5,487 bases of DNA from Lachnoclostridium sp. (GTDB lineage: Bacteria; Bacillota_A; Clostridia; Lachnospirales; Lachnospiraceae), in assembly GCA_015057755.1 (NCBI GenBank), contig SVDR01000101.1, positions 1 through 5,487 on the forward strand. The letters are read 5' to 3'. How positions within the stretch are numbered: the first letter of the stretch is position 1; each line of letters opens with the position of its first letter. Shown here piece by piece: positions 1 through 5,487 of the stretch. Below the pieces are notes generated by a model. That model was not told where the DNA came from and did no database searches. It saw only the letters and a list, made by a program, of their open reading frames with translations. A program made the position numbers and the translations under genes.

Positions 1-864
1 CACGGCATCTGTGAAACCTTCTGCATCCAGCATTTCTTTTGCTTTCTTGGAAAGGTAAGCAAGGTCACCGCTGTCAAGACGGATTCCGTAACGCTTGGAC
101 TTGATTCCCTTTTCACGCATCTCTTTGAATACCTGGATCGCATGCGGAATACCGGATTTCAGCGTATCATAAGTATCCACCAGAAGGATACAAGCATCCG
201 GATACAGTTCTGCGTAAGTACGGAACGCAGTCAGCTCGTCCGGGAAACTCATGATCCAGCTGTGTGCGTGGGTGCCGAGGATCGGTACACCGAACATCTT
301 GCCGGCAAGAATATTGGAAGTGCCGACACAGCCTGCGATCATAGCAGCTCTTGCACCGTAGATTCCGGCATCCGGACCCTGTGCACGGCGAAGACCGAAT
401 TCCATAATTCCGTCACCGCGGGCAGCGTGAACGACACGGCTTGCTTTTGTAGCGATCAGAGACTGATGGTTGATGATGTTCAACATTGCTGTTTCGATCA
501 GCTGCGCCTCCATGATCGGAGCGATTACCTTTAAGAACGGCTCTCTTGGGAACATAACAGTTCCTTCCGGAAGTGCGTAGATGTCGCCGGTAAAGCGGAA
601 AGTAGCCAGATACTCCAGAAACTCCTCACGGAAATAGCCGGTTCCGCGAAGATATTCAATATCTTCTTTTGTAAAATGAAGGTTTTTAATATATTCGATT
701 ACCTGTTCCAGACCGGCTGCGATCGCATAACCGTTGTCATCAGGGTTGCTGCGGTAGAAAGCGTCAAAGATTACGGTTTCATTAACATCTTTGGCGAAGA
801 AGTAACCCTGCATCATTGTCAGCTGGTAAAAGTCAGTCAGCTGTGTAAGATTGCGTGAAGTCAT
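1..864 (-). CDS. pncB: Nicotinate phosphoribosyltransferase, N-terminal 288 codons (3' end outside window)
   Basis: This cytoplasmic enzyme of NAD salvage makes nicotinate mononucleotide from nicotinate and PRPP, with ATP hydrolysis (family knowledge). I translated the minus strand from ATG at 864-862; the frame is open to position 1. Residues 7-20 resemble the family opening (TQLTDFYQLTMMQGY). Further family signatures follow: NHQS around residue 133, EFGLRRAQG at 155-163, a GTSN-containing glycine-rich stretch near 185, GTHAHSW at 197-203, and GIRLDSGDL at 260-268. The histidine of the GTxAHxW motif (H201) is probably the residue that is autophosphorylated in this family; that assignment is from memory. 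About 60% of a usual 480-490-aa protein is visible. The start is fixed by AAGGAGAG at 878-871, six bases upstream. It is transcribed divergently from ileS. No frameshift or damaged motif was seen. Confidence 0.95.
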   Translation of the reverse strand, partial: MTSRNLTQLTDFYQLTMMQGYFFAKDVNETVIFDAFYRSNPDDNGYAIAAGLEQVIEYIKNLHFTKEDIEYLRGTGYFREEFLEYLATFRFTGDIYALPEGTVMFPREPFLKVIAPIMEAQLIETAMLNIINHQSLIATKASRVVHAARGDGIMEFGLRRAQGPDAGIYGARAAMIAGCVGTSNILAGKMFGVPILGTHAHSWIMSFPDELTAFRTYAELYPDACILLVDTYDTLKSGIPHAIQVFKEMREKGIKSKRYGIRLDSGDLAYLSKKAKEMLDAEGFTDAV

Positions 865-894
865 AACACTCTCTCCTTAAATTTTCTTATGAGC

Positions 895-922
895 ATTATA
901 ACATACATCGGAAAAAACGCAA
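895..922 (-). promoter_or_regulatory. Probable sigma-A promoter of pncB (extended -10)
   Basis: On the minus strand a perfect TATAAT lies at 900-895. It is preceded by TG and one base (903-901), which makes an extended -10. The -35 region is weak: TTGCGT at 922-917 with a 16-bp spacer, or TTTGCG at 923-918 with 17 bp. An extended -10 often compensates for a poor -35. Transcription would begin near 888, giving a leader of only about 25 nt that contains the ribosome binding site. Confidence 0.7.
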
Positions 923-924
923 AT

Positions 925-934
925 TTAACGTTAA
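925..934. repeat. 10-bp perfect palindrome between the divergent promoters
   Basis: TTAACGTTAA is a perfect inverted repeat abutting the upstream edge of the pncB -35 region and lying about 25 bp upstream of the ileS -35. Its position would suit an operator for a repressor or activator of pncB. The surroundings are AT-rich, so chance is a real alternative. It does not resemble any NAD-regulator site that I can recall with confidence. Confidence 0.3.
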
Positions 935-958
935 CTTTTTAACAAAACTGGAAAAACC

Positions 959-987
959 TTGACTTTATGCGGTTTCCTCTATATAAT
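959..987 (+). promoter_or_regulatory. Strong sigma-A promoter of ileS
   Basis: TTGACT at 959-964 and TATAAT at 982-987 are separated by exactly 17 bp, almost the vegetative consensus. Initiation is expected around 991-995. That places the T-box Stem I about 25 nt into the transcript and gives a leader of roughly 295 nt before the ileS ATG. Confidence 0.9.
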
Positions 988-1093
988 GGTATCGCTGAAA
1001 TTATTTTAAAAGCAATGACGGAGACAGTAAGTCTGTATGAAAGCCAAAGCGAGCCGGGGATGGTGAAAGCCCGGTGCCGGATGCAGATGGAAA

Positions 1094-1096
1094 ATC
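1094..1096 (+). promoter_or_regulatory. T-box specifier codon ATC (isoleucine)
   Basis: In the Stem I specifier loop, GAAA is followed by ATC and then A1097, the purine usually found after the specifier. ATC pairs with the GAU anticodon of the main tRNA-Ile, which agrees with the downstream gene. The triplet lies opposite the AGTA S-turn, where the specifier is expected. Confidence 0.85.
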
Positions 1097-1187
1097 ACTC
1101 CCGAGCTGGCGGCTGAAATGTGATGATTGTGATGAATTTCACAGAGTTGCAGCAGTAAGTTTGCCCGGCTTTCCACCGTTAACAGGA

Positions 1188-1208
1188 ACTCATATATTGG
1201 TATGCAGT
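1188..1208 (+). other. T-box Stem III hairpin
   Basis: ACT 1188-1190 pairs with AGT 1206-1208, and CATA 1191-1194 pairs with TATG 1201-1204. C1205 is bulged and the loop is TATTGG. The seven-pair hairpin sits directly upstream of the T-box sequence, where Stem III normally stacks on the antiterminator. Confidence 0.65.
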
Positions 1209-1211
1209 AAA

Positions 1212-1242
1212 TAGGTGGTATAACGAGTCTTTATTCGTCCTG
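1212..1242 (+). promoter_or_regulatory. T-box antiterminator with tRNA acceptor-binding bulge
   Basis: The lower helix is TAGG 1212-1215 with CCTG 1239-1242 (one U-G pair). A seven-base bulge, TGGTATA, occupies 1216-1222. The upper helix is ACGA 1223-1226 with TCGT 1235-1238, closing an eight-base loop. TGGT at 1216-1219 is complementary to the ACCA 3' end of tRNA-Ile. The seven-base bulge between two short helices matches family architecture, although the usual ACC after TGGN is ATA here. Bases 1236-1242 are shared with the terminator, so the two folds exclude each other. Confidence 0.85.
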
Positions 1243-1266
1243 TTGCTTTACAACAGGGCGTTTTTT
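1236..1266 (+). terminator. Regulated intrinsic terminator of the T-box
   Basis: CGTCCTGTTG at 1236-1245 and CAACAGGGCG at 1251-1260 form a ten-pair stem (one U-G pair) with a CTTTA loop. Six T residues follow at 1261-1266. It would stop transcription before ileS when charged tRNA-Ile is plentiful, and it overlaps the 3' half of the antiterminator. Confidence 0.93.
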
Positions 1267-1288
1267 ATAAGATTGGAGGAAATGTATC

Positions 1289-4200
1289 ATGTATCAGAAA
1301 GTGTCAACAGACTTAAACTTTGTGGACAGAGAAAAGCAGATTGAAAAATTCTGGAAAGACCAGAAGATCTTTGAAAAGAGCATTGATAGCAGAAGAAAAG
1401 GCAAACCGTATGTGTTCTATGATGGTCCGCCAACTGCAAACGGAAAGCCGCATATCGGCCACGTTCTCACACGTGTTATCAAGGATATGATCCCGAGATA
1501 TCGTACAATGAAGGGCTATATGGTTCCGCGTAAGGCCGGTTGGGATACTCACGGTCTTCCGGTTGAGCTGGAAGTTGAGAAGATGTTAGGTCTTGATGGC
1601 AAAGAGCAGATCGAGGAATATGGTCTGGAACCGTTCATCGGTTACTGTAAGGAAAGCGTTTGGAAATACAAAGGCATGTGGGAGGATTTCTCCAGCACCG
1701 TTGGTTTCTGGGCTGATATGGATGATCCGTATGTAACTTACCATGACAATTATATCGAGTCTGAATGGTGGGCATTAAAGGAAATCTGGAACAAGGGCCT
1801 TCTTTACAAAGGATTTAAGATTGTTCCGTACTGCCCGCGCTGCGGCACACCGCTGTCCAGCCATGAGGTGGCTCAGGGTTATAAGGATGTTAAGGAACGT
1901 TCCGCAGTGGTTCGTTTCAAGGCAAAAGGCGAAGATGCTTATATCTTAGCATGGACCACTACTCCGTGGACACTGCCGAGTAACATTGCTCTTTGTGTAA
2001 ACCCGAAAGAAACATATGTAAAAGTAAAAGCAGCAGATGGCATGGTTTACTACATGGCAGAGGCGCTTTGCGATACCGTTCTCGGCAAACTGGCAGATAA
2101 AGAGAATGGTACACCGGCTTACGAAGTACTTGAAAAGTACACAGGTAAAGATCTGGAGTACAAGGAGTACGAGCCGTTATTTGATTATGCAGTTGAGATC
2201 TGCAAGAAGCAGAATAAGAAAGCATACTACGTAACATGTGCAGATTACGTTACACTGACAGATGGTACAGGCGTGGTTCATATTGCTCCGGCATTCGGTG
2301 AAGACGATGCCCAGGTAGGACGCAGATATGATCTTCCGTTCGTACAGCTGGTAGATGCAAAGGGTGAGATGACAAAAGAGACAGATTACGCAGGCGTATT
2401 CTGTAAGAAAGCTGACCCGATGATCTTAAAAGATCTGAAAGAAAAGGGACTGTTATTCGAAGCTCCGGTATTCGAGCACAGCTACCCGCACTGCTGGAGA
2501 TGTGACACTCCGCTCATTTACTATGCGCGTGAGTCCTGGTTCATCAAGATGACAGCAGTCAAAGATGACCTGATCAGAAATAACAACAAGATCAACTGGA
2601 TCCCGGAATCCATCGGTAAAGGACGTTTCGGCGACTGGTTAGAGAATGTACAGGACTGGGGTATTTCCAGAAACCGTTACTGGGGTACACCGCTTCCGGT
2701 ATGGACCTGTGAGTGCGGACATATGCACTGCATCGGCAGCCGTGAAGAATTAAAGAGCATGAGCAGCAATTATCCGGAAGGCGGCGTGGAATTACACCGT
2801 CCGTTCATCGACGAAGTGACGATCACATGTCCGGAATGCGGCAAAGAGATGCACCGTGTACCGGAAGTTATCGACTGCTGGTTCGACTCCGGTGCGATGC
2901 CGTTCGCTCAGCATCACTATCCGTTTGAGAATAAAGAGTTATTTGAGCAGCAGTTCCCGGCTCAGTTTATCTCTGAGGCCGTTGACCAGACACGTGGATG
3001 GTTCTATTCTCTGCTTGCAGAATCCACTCTGTTATTCAACGAACCGCCGTACCAGAACGTTATCGTATTAGGTCATGTTCAGGATGAAAACGGCCAGAAG
3101 ATGAGTAAATCCAAGGGCAATGCCGTTGACCCGTTTGAGGCATTGGAGAAATACGGTGCAGACGCGATCCGTTGGTATTTCTATATCAACAGTGCTCCGT
3201 GGCTGCCGAACCGTTTCCATGGCAAAGCCGTTATGGAAGGCCAGAGAAAGTTCATGGGAACACTCTGGAACACATATGCATTCTTCGTACTGTATGCAAA
3301 CATCGACAACTTCGATGCTACAAAGTACGAACTGGATTATGAGAAACTGTCCGTAATGGATAAGTGGCTCTTATCTAAATTAAACTCCACGATCAAGGAA
3401 GTGGATTACGACCTTGAGAACTACAGAATTCCGGAAGCAGCAAGAGCACTTCAGGATTTCGTAGATGATATGTCCAACTGGTATGTAAGAAGAAGCCGTG
3501 AACGTTTCTGGGCAAAGGGCATGGAGCAGGATAAGATCAATGCTTACATGACTCTCTACACTGCACTTGTTGAGATTTCCAAGACAGCAGCTCCGATGGT
3601 ACCGTTCATGACGGAAGAAATTTACCAGAATATGGTAAGAAGCATCGACGAGAATGCGATCGAGAGTATTCACCTCTGCGATTTCCCGGTTGTTTGCGAG
3701 AATATGATCGACAAAGAGCTGGAAGAGAAGATGGATGAGGTTCTGAAGATCGTTGTTATGGGCCGTGCAGCTAGAAACACTGCCAATATCAAGAACCGTC
3801 AGCCGATCGGCAAGATGTTCGTAAAGGCTCCGCAGGCTCTGCCGGAGTTCTACCAGGAGATCATCGAGGATGAGCTGAACGTAAAAGCGGTAGAATTTAC
3901 CGACGATGTTCGCGCATTCACATCCTACACATTCAAGCCGCAGCTCAAGACTGTTGGACCGAAGTACGGCAAGCAGCTGGGCAACATCAAAAAAGCTCTC
4001 ACAGAGCTGGATGGCAACGCAGCTATGGATGAATTAAATGAAAAGGGTGCACTCACATTCAATTTCGGTGACGCAGAAGTGGTTCTGACAAAAGAAGATC
4101 TGCTCATCGACATGGCTCAGACAGAGGGCTATGTTTCTGAAGGTGACAACACCATCACAGTGGTTCTGGATACAAATCTGACACCGGAACTGCTGGAAGA

Positions 4201-4453
4201 AGGCTTCTACAGAGAGATCATCAGCAAGATCCAGACAATGAGAAAAGAAGCTGATTTTGAGGTTATGGACCATATCTACGTATATGTAGACAACAATGAA
4301 AAGATCGCTGATATTATCAAGAAATATGCAGACCAGTTAAAAGAAGAAGTACTGGCAGACAGCATCACCCTCGGAGAAATGAAGGGTTATACAAAAGAGT
4401 GGAATATCAATGGCGAAGATGTTGTGCTTGGAGTAGCCAAAGTAACAAAATAA
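1289..4453 (+). CDS. ileS: Isoleucyl-tRNA synthetase, type 2 (eukaryote-like), complete
   Basis: This cytoplasmic class I synthetase charges tRNA-Ile with isoleucine and hydrolyses mischarged valine. The Rossmann catalytic core shows HIGH at residues 55-58, DWGISRNRYWG from 456 and KMSKS at 604-608. The CP1 editing domain (about 200-390) has WTTTPWT at 222-228 and GTGVVHIAP at 326-334, followed by acidic GEDD. Cysteine pairs at 182/185, 402/405, 474/476 and 514/517 suggest zinc sites in the core insertions. The anticodon-binding helical domain starts near 691 (DKWLLSKL) and contains NWYVRRSRERFW at 730-741. Its 1054-aa length and the lack of the C-terminal cysteine zinc finger of the shorter (about 930-aa) bacterial form point to type 2, a class often tolerant of mupirocin. 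The ATG follows GGAGGA (1275-1280) by eight bases and lies 22 bases beyond the T-box terminator, which controls expression. Confidence 0.97.
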   Translation: MYQKVSTDLNFVDREKQIEKFWKDQKIFEKSIDSRRKGKPYVFYDGPPTANGKPHIGHVLTRVIKDMIPRYRTMKGYMVPRKAGWDTHGLPVELEVEKMLGLDGKEQIEEYGLEPFIGYCKESVWKYKGMWEDFSSTVGFWADMDDPYVTYHDNYIESEWWALKEIWNKGLLYKGFKIVPYCPRCGTPLSSHEVAQGYKDVKERSAVVRFKAKGEDAYILAWTTTPWTLPSNIALCVNPKETYVKVKAADGMVYYMAEALCDTVLGKLADKENGTPAYEVLEKYTGKDLEYKEYEPLFDYAVEICKKQNKKAYYVTCADYVTLTDGTGVVHIAPAFGEDDAQVGRRYDLPFVQLVDAKGEMTKETDYAGVFCKKADPMILKDLKEKGLLFEAPVFEHSYPHCWRCDTPLIYYARESWFIKMTAVKDDLIRNNNKINWIPESIGKGRFGDWLENVQDWGISRNRYWGTPLPVWTCECGHMHCIGSREELKSMSSNYPEGGVELHRPFIDEVTITCPECGKEMHRVPEVIDCWFDSGAMPFAQHHYPFENKELFEQQFPAQFISEAVDQTRGWFYSLLAESTLLFNEPPYQNVIVLGHVQDENGQKMSKSKGNAVDPFEALEKYGADAIRWYFYINSAPWLPNRFHGKAVMEGQRKFMGTLWNTYAFFVLYANIDNFDATKYELDYEKLSVMDKWLLSKLNSTIKEVDYDLENYRIPEAARALQDFVDDMSNWYVRRSRERFWAKGMEQDKINAYMTLYTALVEISKTAAPMVPFMTEEIYQNMVRSIDENAIESIHLCDFPVVCENMIDKELEEKMDEVLKIVVMGRAARNTANIKNRQPIGKMFVKAPQALPEFYQEIIEDELNVKAVEFTDDVRAFTSYTFKPQLKTVGPKYGKQLGNIKKALTELDGNAAMDELNEKGALTFNFGDAEVVLTKEDLLIDMAQTEGYVSEGDNTITVVLDTNLTPELLEEGFYREIISKIQTMRKEADFEVMDHIYVYVDNNEKIADIIKKYADQLKEEVLADSITLGEMKGYTKEWNINGEDVVLGVAKVTK

Positions 4454-4468
4454 GAATGAAAAGATTTT

Positions 4469-4496
4469 GATCCCGCCGGGAAAAGCCGGCGGGGTC
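4469..4496 (+). other. GC-rich hairpin between ileS and glgP, without a U-tract
   Basis: The arms 4469-4479 and 4486-4496 pair over eleven bases (one U-G) around a GAAAAG loop. The stem is strong, but CTGCAACC follows rather than a run of T, and no T-run follows on the minus strand either. It starts 16 bases after the ileS stop codon and ends 14 bases before the glgP Shine-Dalgarno. It could be an inefficient terminator, an RNase barrier protecting the ileS 3' end, or a processing site separating ileS and glgP messages. Confidence 0.75.
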
Positions 4497-4510
4497 CTGC
4501 AACCAAAAAC

Positions 4511-4516
4511 AGGAGG
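4511..4516 (+). promoter_or_regulatory. Ribosome binding site that fixes the GTG start of glgP
   Basis: AGGAGG is a consensus Shine-Dalgarno eight bases upstream of GTG at 4525-4527. No ATG occurs in this frame until codon 68, which lies inside the conserved YYMSMEF motif, so the GTG is the only sensible start. Confidence 0.9.
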
Positions 4517-4524
4517 ACTTTGAC

Positions 4525-5487
4525 GTGAACTACAGAATCAACAAGGAAGAGTTCAAGAAGGACGTCGTGTATAATGTAAAGAACTTATACCGTAAGACCA
4601 TCGATGAAGCAACACCGCAGCAGGTATACCAGGCTGTATCTCTTGCAGTGAAAGACCTGATCATCGACAGATGGATCGCAACACAGAAAGAATTCGATAA
4701 AGAGGATGTAAAAGTTGTTTACTATATGTCCATGGAGTTCTTAACAGGACGTTTCCTTGGCAACAACATCATCAATATCTGCGAGATTAAAGATATCGCA
4801 GAGGCATTAAAGGAACTTGGCTTTGACCTGAACTCCATCGAGGATCAGGAGAGAGACCCGGCACTCGGAAACGGCGGTCTTGGCCGTCTTGCAGCATGCT
4901 TTATGGATTCCCTGGCAACACTGGGTTATCCGGCATACGGCTGCGGTATCCGTTACCGTTACGGTATGTTCAAACAGCAGATCGTTGACGGATTCCAGAA
5001 GGAAGTTCCGGATGAGTGGTTAAAGGACGGTTATCCGTTCGAGATCCGCCGTGCAGAATATGCAACAGAAGTTAAGTTCGGCGGTTATGTAGAGACTGTA
5101 TGGGATGGCAAGAAGAATCACTTCGTACAGAAGGGCCATCAGTCCATTATGGCAATCCCGTATGATATTCCGATCGTTGGCTATGGCAACAACGTGGTAA
5201 ACTCCCTGAGAATCTGGGATGCACAGCCGGTCAACACATTCAACTTAAATGAGTTCGATAAGGGTAACTACCAGAAGGCAGTTGAGCAGGAAAACCTTGC
5301 TAAGACTCTGGTTGAGGTTCTTTATCCGAACGACAACCACTATGCAGGTAAAGAGCTGCGTTTAAAACAGCAGTATTTCTTTATCTCTGCAAGTGTACAG
5401 AGAGCAATCTTAAAATACAAAGAGAATCATGACGATATCCGCAAACTGCACGAGAAGGTAGCGTTCCAGCTGAACGACACTCATCCG
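4525..5487 (+). CDS. glgP: Glycogen/maltodextrin phosphorylase, N-terminal 321 codons (3' end outside window)
   Basis: This PLP-dependent GT35 enzyme releases glucose-1-phosphate from the non-reducing ends of alpha-1,4-glucans (family knowledge). I translated from GTG at 4525, and the frame is open to the right edge. Recognisable family motifs occur in order: YYMSMEFLTGR at 66-76, DPALGNGGLGRLAACF around 111-126 (the glycine-rich loop of the active site), GCGIRYRYGMF at 139-149, IPYDIPIVGYG around 213-223, LRLKQQYFF near 281, and FQLNDTHP at 314-321. The PLP lysine lies in the missing C-terminal half. About 40% of a usual 750-820-aa protein is seen. The N-terminus is short, without the phosphorylation extension of animal enzymes, as in bacterial GlgP. 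The 71-bp gap after ileS has no convincing promoter, so read-through from ileS is possible. Substrate preference (glycogen or maltodextrin) cannot be told from this part. Confidence 0.95.
   Translation, partial: MNYRINKEEFKKDVVYNVKNLYRKTIDEATPQQVYQAVSLAVKDLIIDRWIATQKEFDKEDVKVVYYMSMEFLTGRFLGNNIINICEIKDIAEALKELGFDLNSIEDQERDPALGNGGLGRLAACFMDSLATLGYPAYGCGIRYRYGMFKQQIVDGFQKEVPDEWLKDGYPFEIRRAEYATEVKFGGYVETVWDGKKNHFVQKGHQSIMAIPYDIPIVGYGNNVVNSLRIWDAQPVNTFNLNEFDKGNYQKAVEQENLAKTLVEVLYPNDNHYAGKELRLKQQYFFISASVQRAILKYKENHDDIRKLHEKVAFQLNDTHP

Larger units (their letters stand above)
1015..1266 (+). ncRNA. Isoleucine-responsive T-box riboswitch leader of ileS
   Basis: This RNA senses uncharged tRNA-Ile and controls transcription into ileS. 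Stem I spans about 1019-1103. Its base helix is GGAG 1020-1023 with CTCC 1098-1101. The AGTA of the S-turn is at 1026-1029, opposite GAA at 1090-1092. A 7-bp helix pairs 1032-1038 with 1081-1087. The distal arm pairs 1053-1058 with 1070-1075 around a GATGGTGAAAG loop typical of T-boxes. The specifier loop offers ATC. Stem II is proposed at 1104-1170, with base helix 1104-1109/1165-1170 and a second AGTA at 1154-1157. CCGTTA (1176-1181) is typical of the linker before Stem III. Stem III, the T-box sequence and the terminator follow. The pairings were worked out by hand; Stem II is the least certain part. Confidence 0.93.

Noticed and set aside
142..534. Plus-strand open frame of 130 codons
   Set aside because: It is antisense to pncB, has no ribosome binding site, and its product is cysteine- and serine-rich with no family resemblance. 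The minus-strand frame carries clear enzyme motifs.
676..858. Plus-strand open frame of 60 codons
   Set aside because: It is a shadow of the pncB N-terminus on the opposite strand and has no supporting signals.
1021..1110. Possible cobalamin riboswitch, suggested by the GC-rich stem with GAAAGCC- and GCCGG-like segments
   Set aside because: The AGTA S-turn, specifier loop, T-box core, competing terminator and downstream ileS together identify a T-box. No cobalamin box is present.
1282..1284. Alternative ATG just upstream of the ileS start
   Set aside because: It is seven bases upstream and out of frame with ileS, and only two bases from the Shine-Dalgarno.
3380..3673. Minus-strand open frame of 97 codons, and other antisense or out-of-frame openings within ileS
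   Set aside because: All lie inside the conserved ileS reading frame, lack Shine-Dalgarno sequences and show no recognisable protein motifs.
4428..4456. Weak promoter-like TTGGAG with TAAGAA spanning the ileS stop codon
   Set aside because: The -10 matches the consensus at only three of six positions. This is not distinguishable from chance.
4663..4668. GlgP motif variants C140 and R145 in the usual GYGIRYEYG segment
   Set aside because: The variants themselves lie at about 4942-4959. These positions vary among bacterial phosphorylases and the surrounding motif is intact, so I do not regard them as unusual.

Overview
The window reads as a housekeeping stretch of a low-to-moderate GC Gram-positive chromosome, most likely a clostridium of the Lachnospiraceae type. 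The evidence is strong AGGAGG-like ribosome binding sites, textbook sigma-A promoters, a T-box leader in front of an aminoacyl-tRNA synthetase gene, and codon use that favours CCG for proline and avoids ATA for isoleucine. The taxonomic placement is an inference from style and protein flavour; no database search was run.

Layout: (i) Positions 1-864, minus strand, hold the first 288 codons of a nicotinate phosphoribosyltransferase gene (pncB), cut by the left edge. (ii) Positions 865-1288 are a divergent intergenic region. It carries a minus-strand promoter for pncB, a 10-bp palindrome, a near-consensus plus-strand promoter, and a roughly 295-nt ileS leader. The leader folds convincingly as an isoleucine T-box riboswitch: Stem I with an ATC specifier, Stem II, Stem III, and an antiterminator that competes with an intrinsic terminator. 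(iii) Positions 1289-4453 are a complete isoleucyl-tRNA synthetase gene (ileS, 1054 aa) of the long, eukaryote-like type 2 class. (iv) Positions 4454-4524 are a short gap with a GC-rich hairpin that lacks a U-tract. (v) Positions 4525-5487 hold the first 321 codons of a glycogen/maltodextrin phosphorylase gene (glgP), starting at GTG and cut by the right edge.

How it works together: uncharged tRNA-Ile should read the ATC specifier in Stem I and pair its 3' ACCA end with TGGT in the antiterminator bulge. That prevents the terminator from forming and lets transcription enter ileS when charged tRNA-Ile is scarce. glgP may receive read-through from ileS, because I see no strong promoter and no classic terminator between them. 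The three genes belong to separate pathways (NAD salvage, translation, storage-glucan breakdown) and do not form a functional cluster. I found no sign of a mobile element, CRISPR array, tRNA, rRNA or undescribed multi-gene system. The most interesting part is the T-box leader, which has several non-consensus details.
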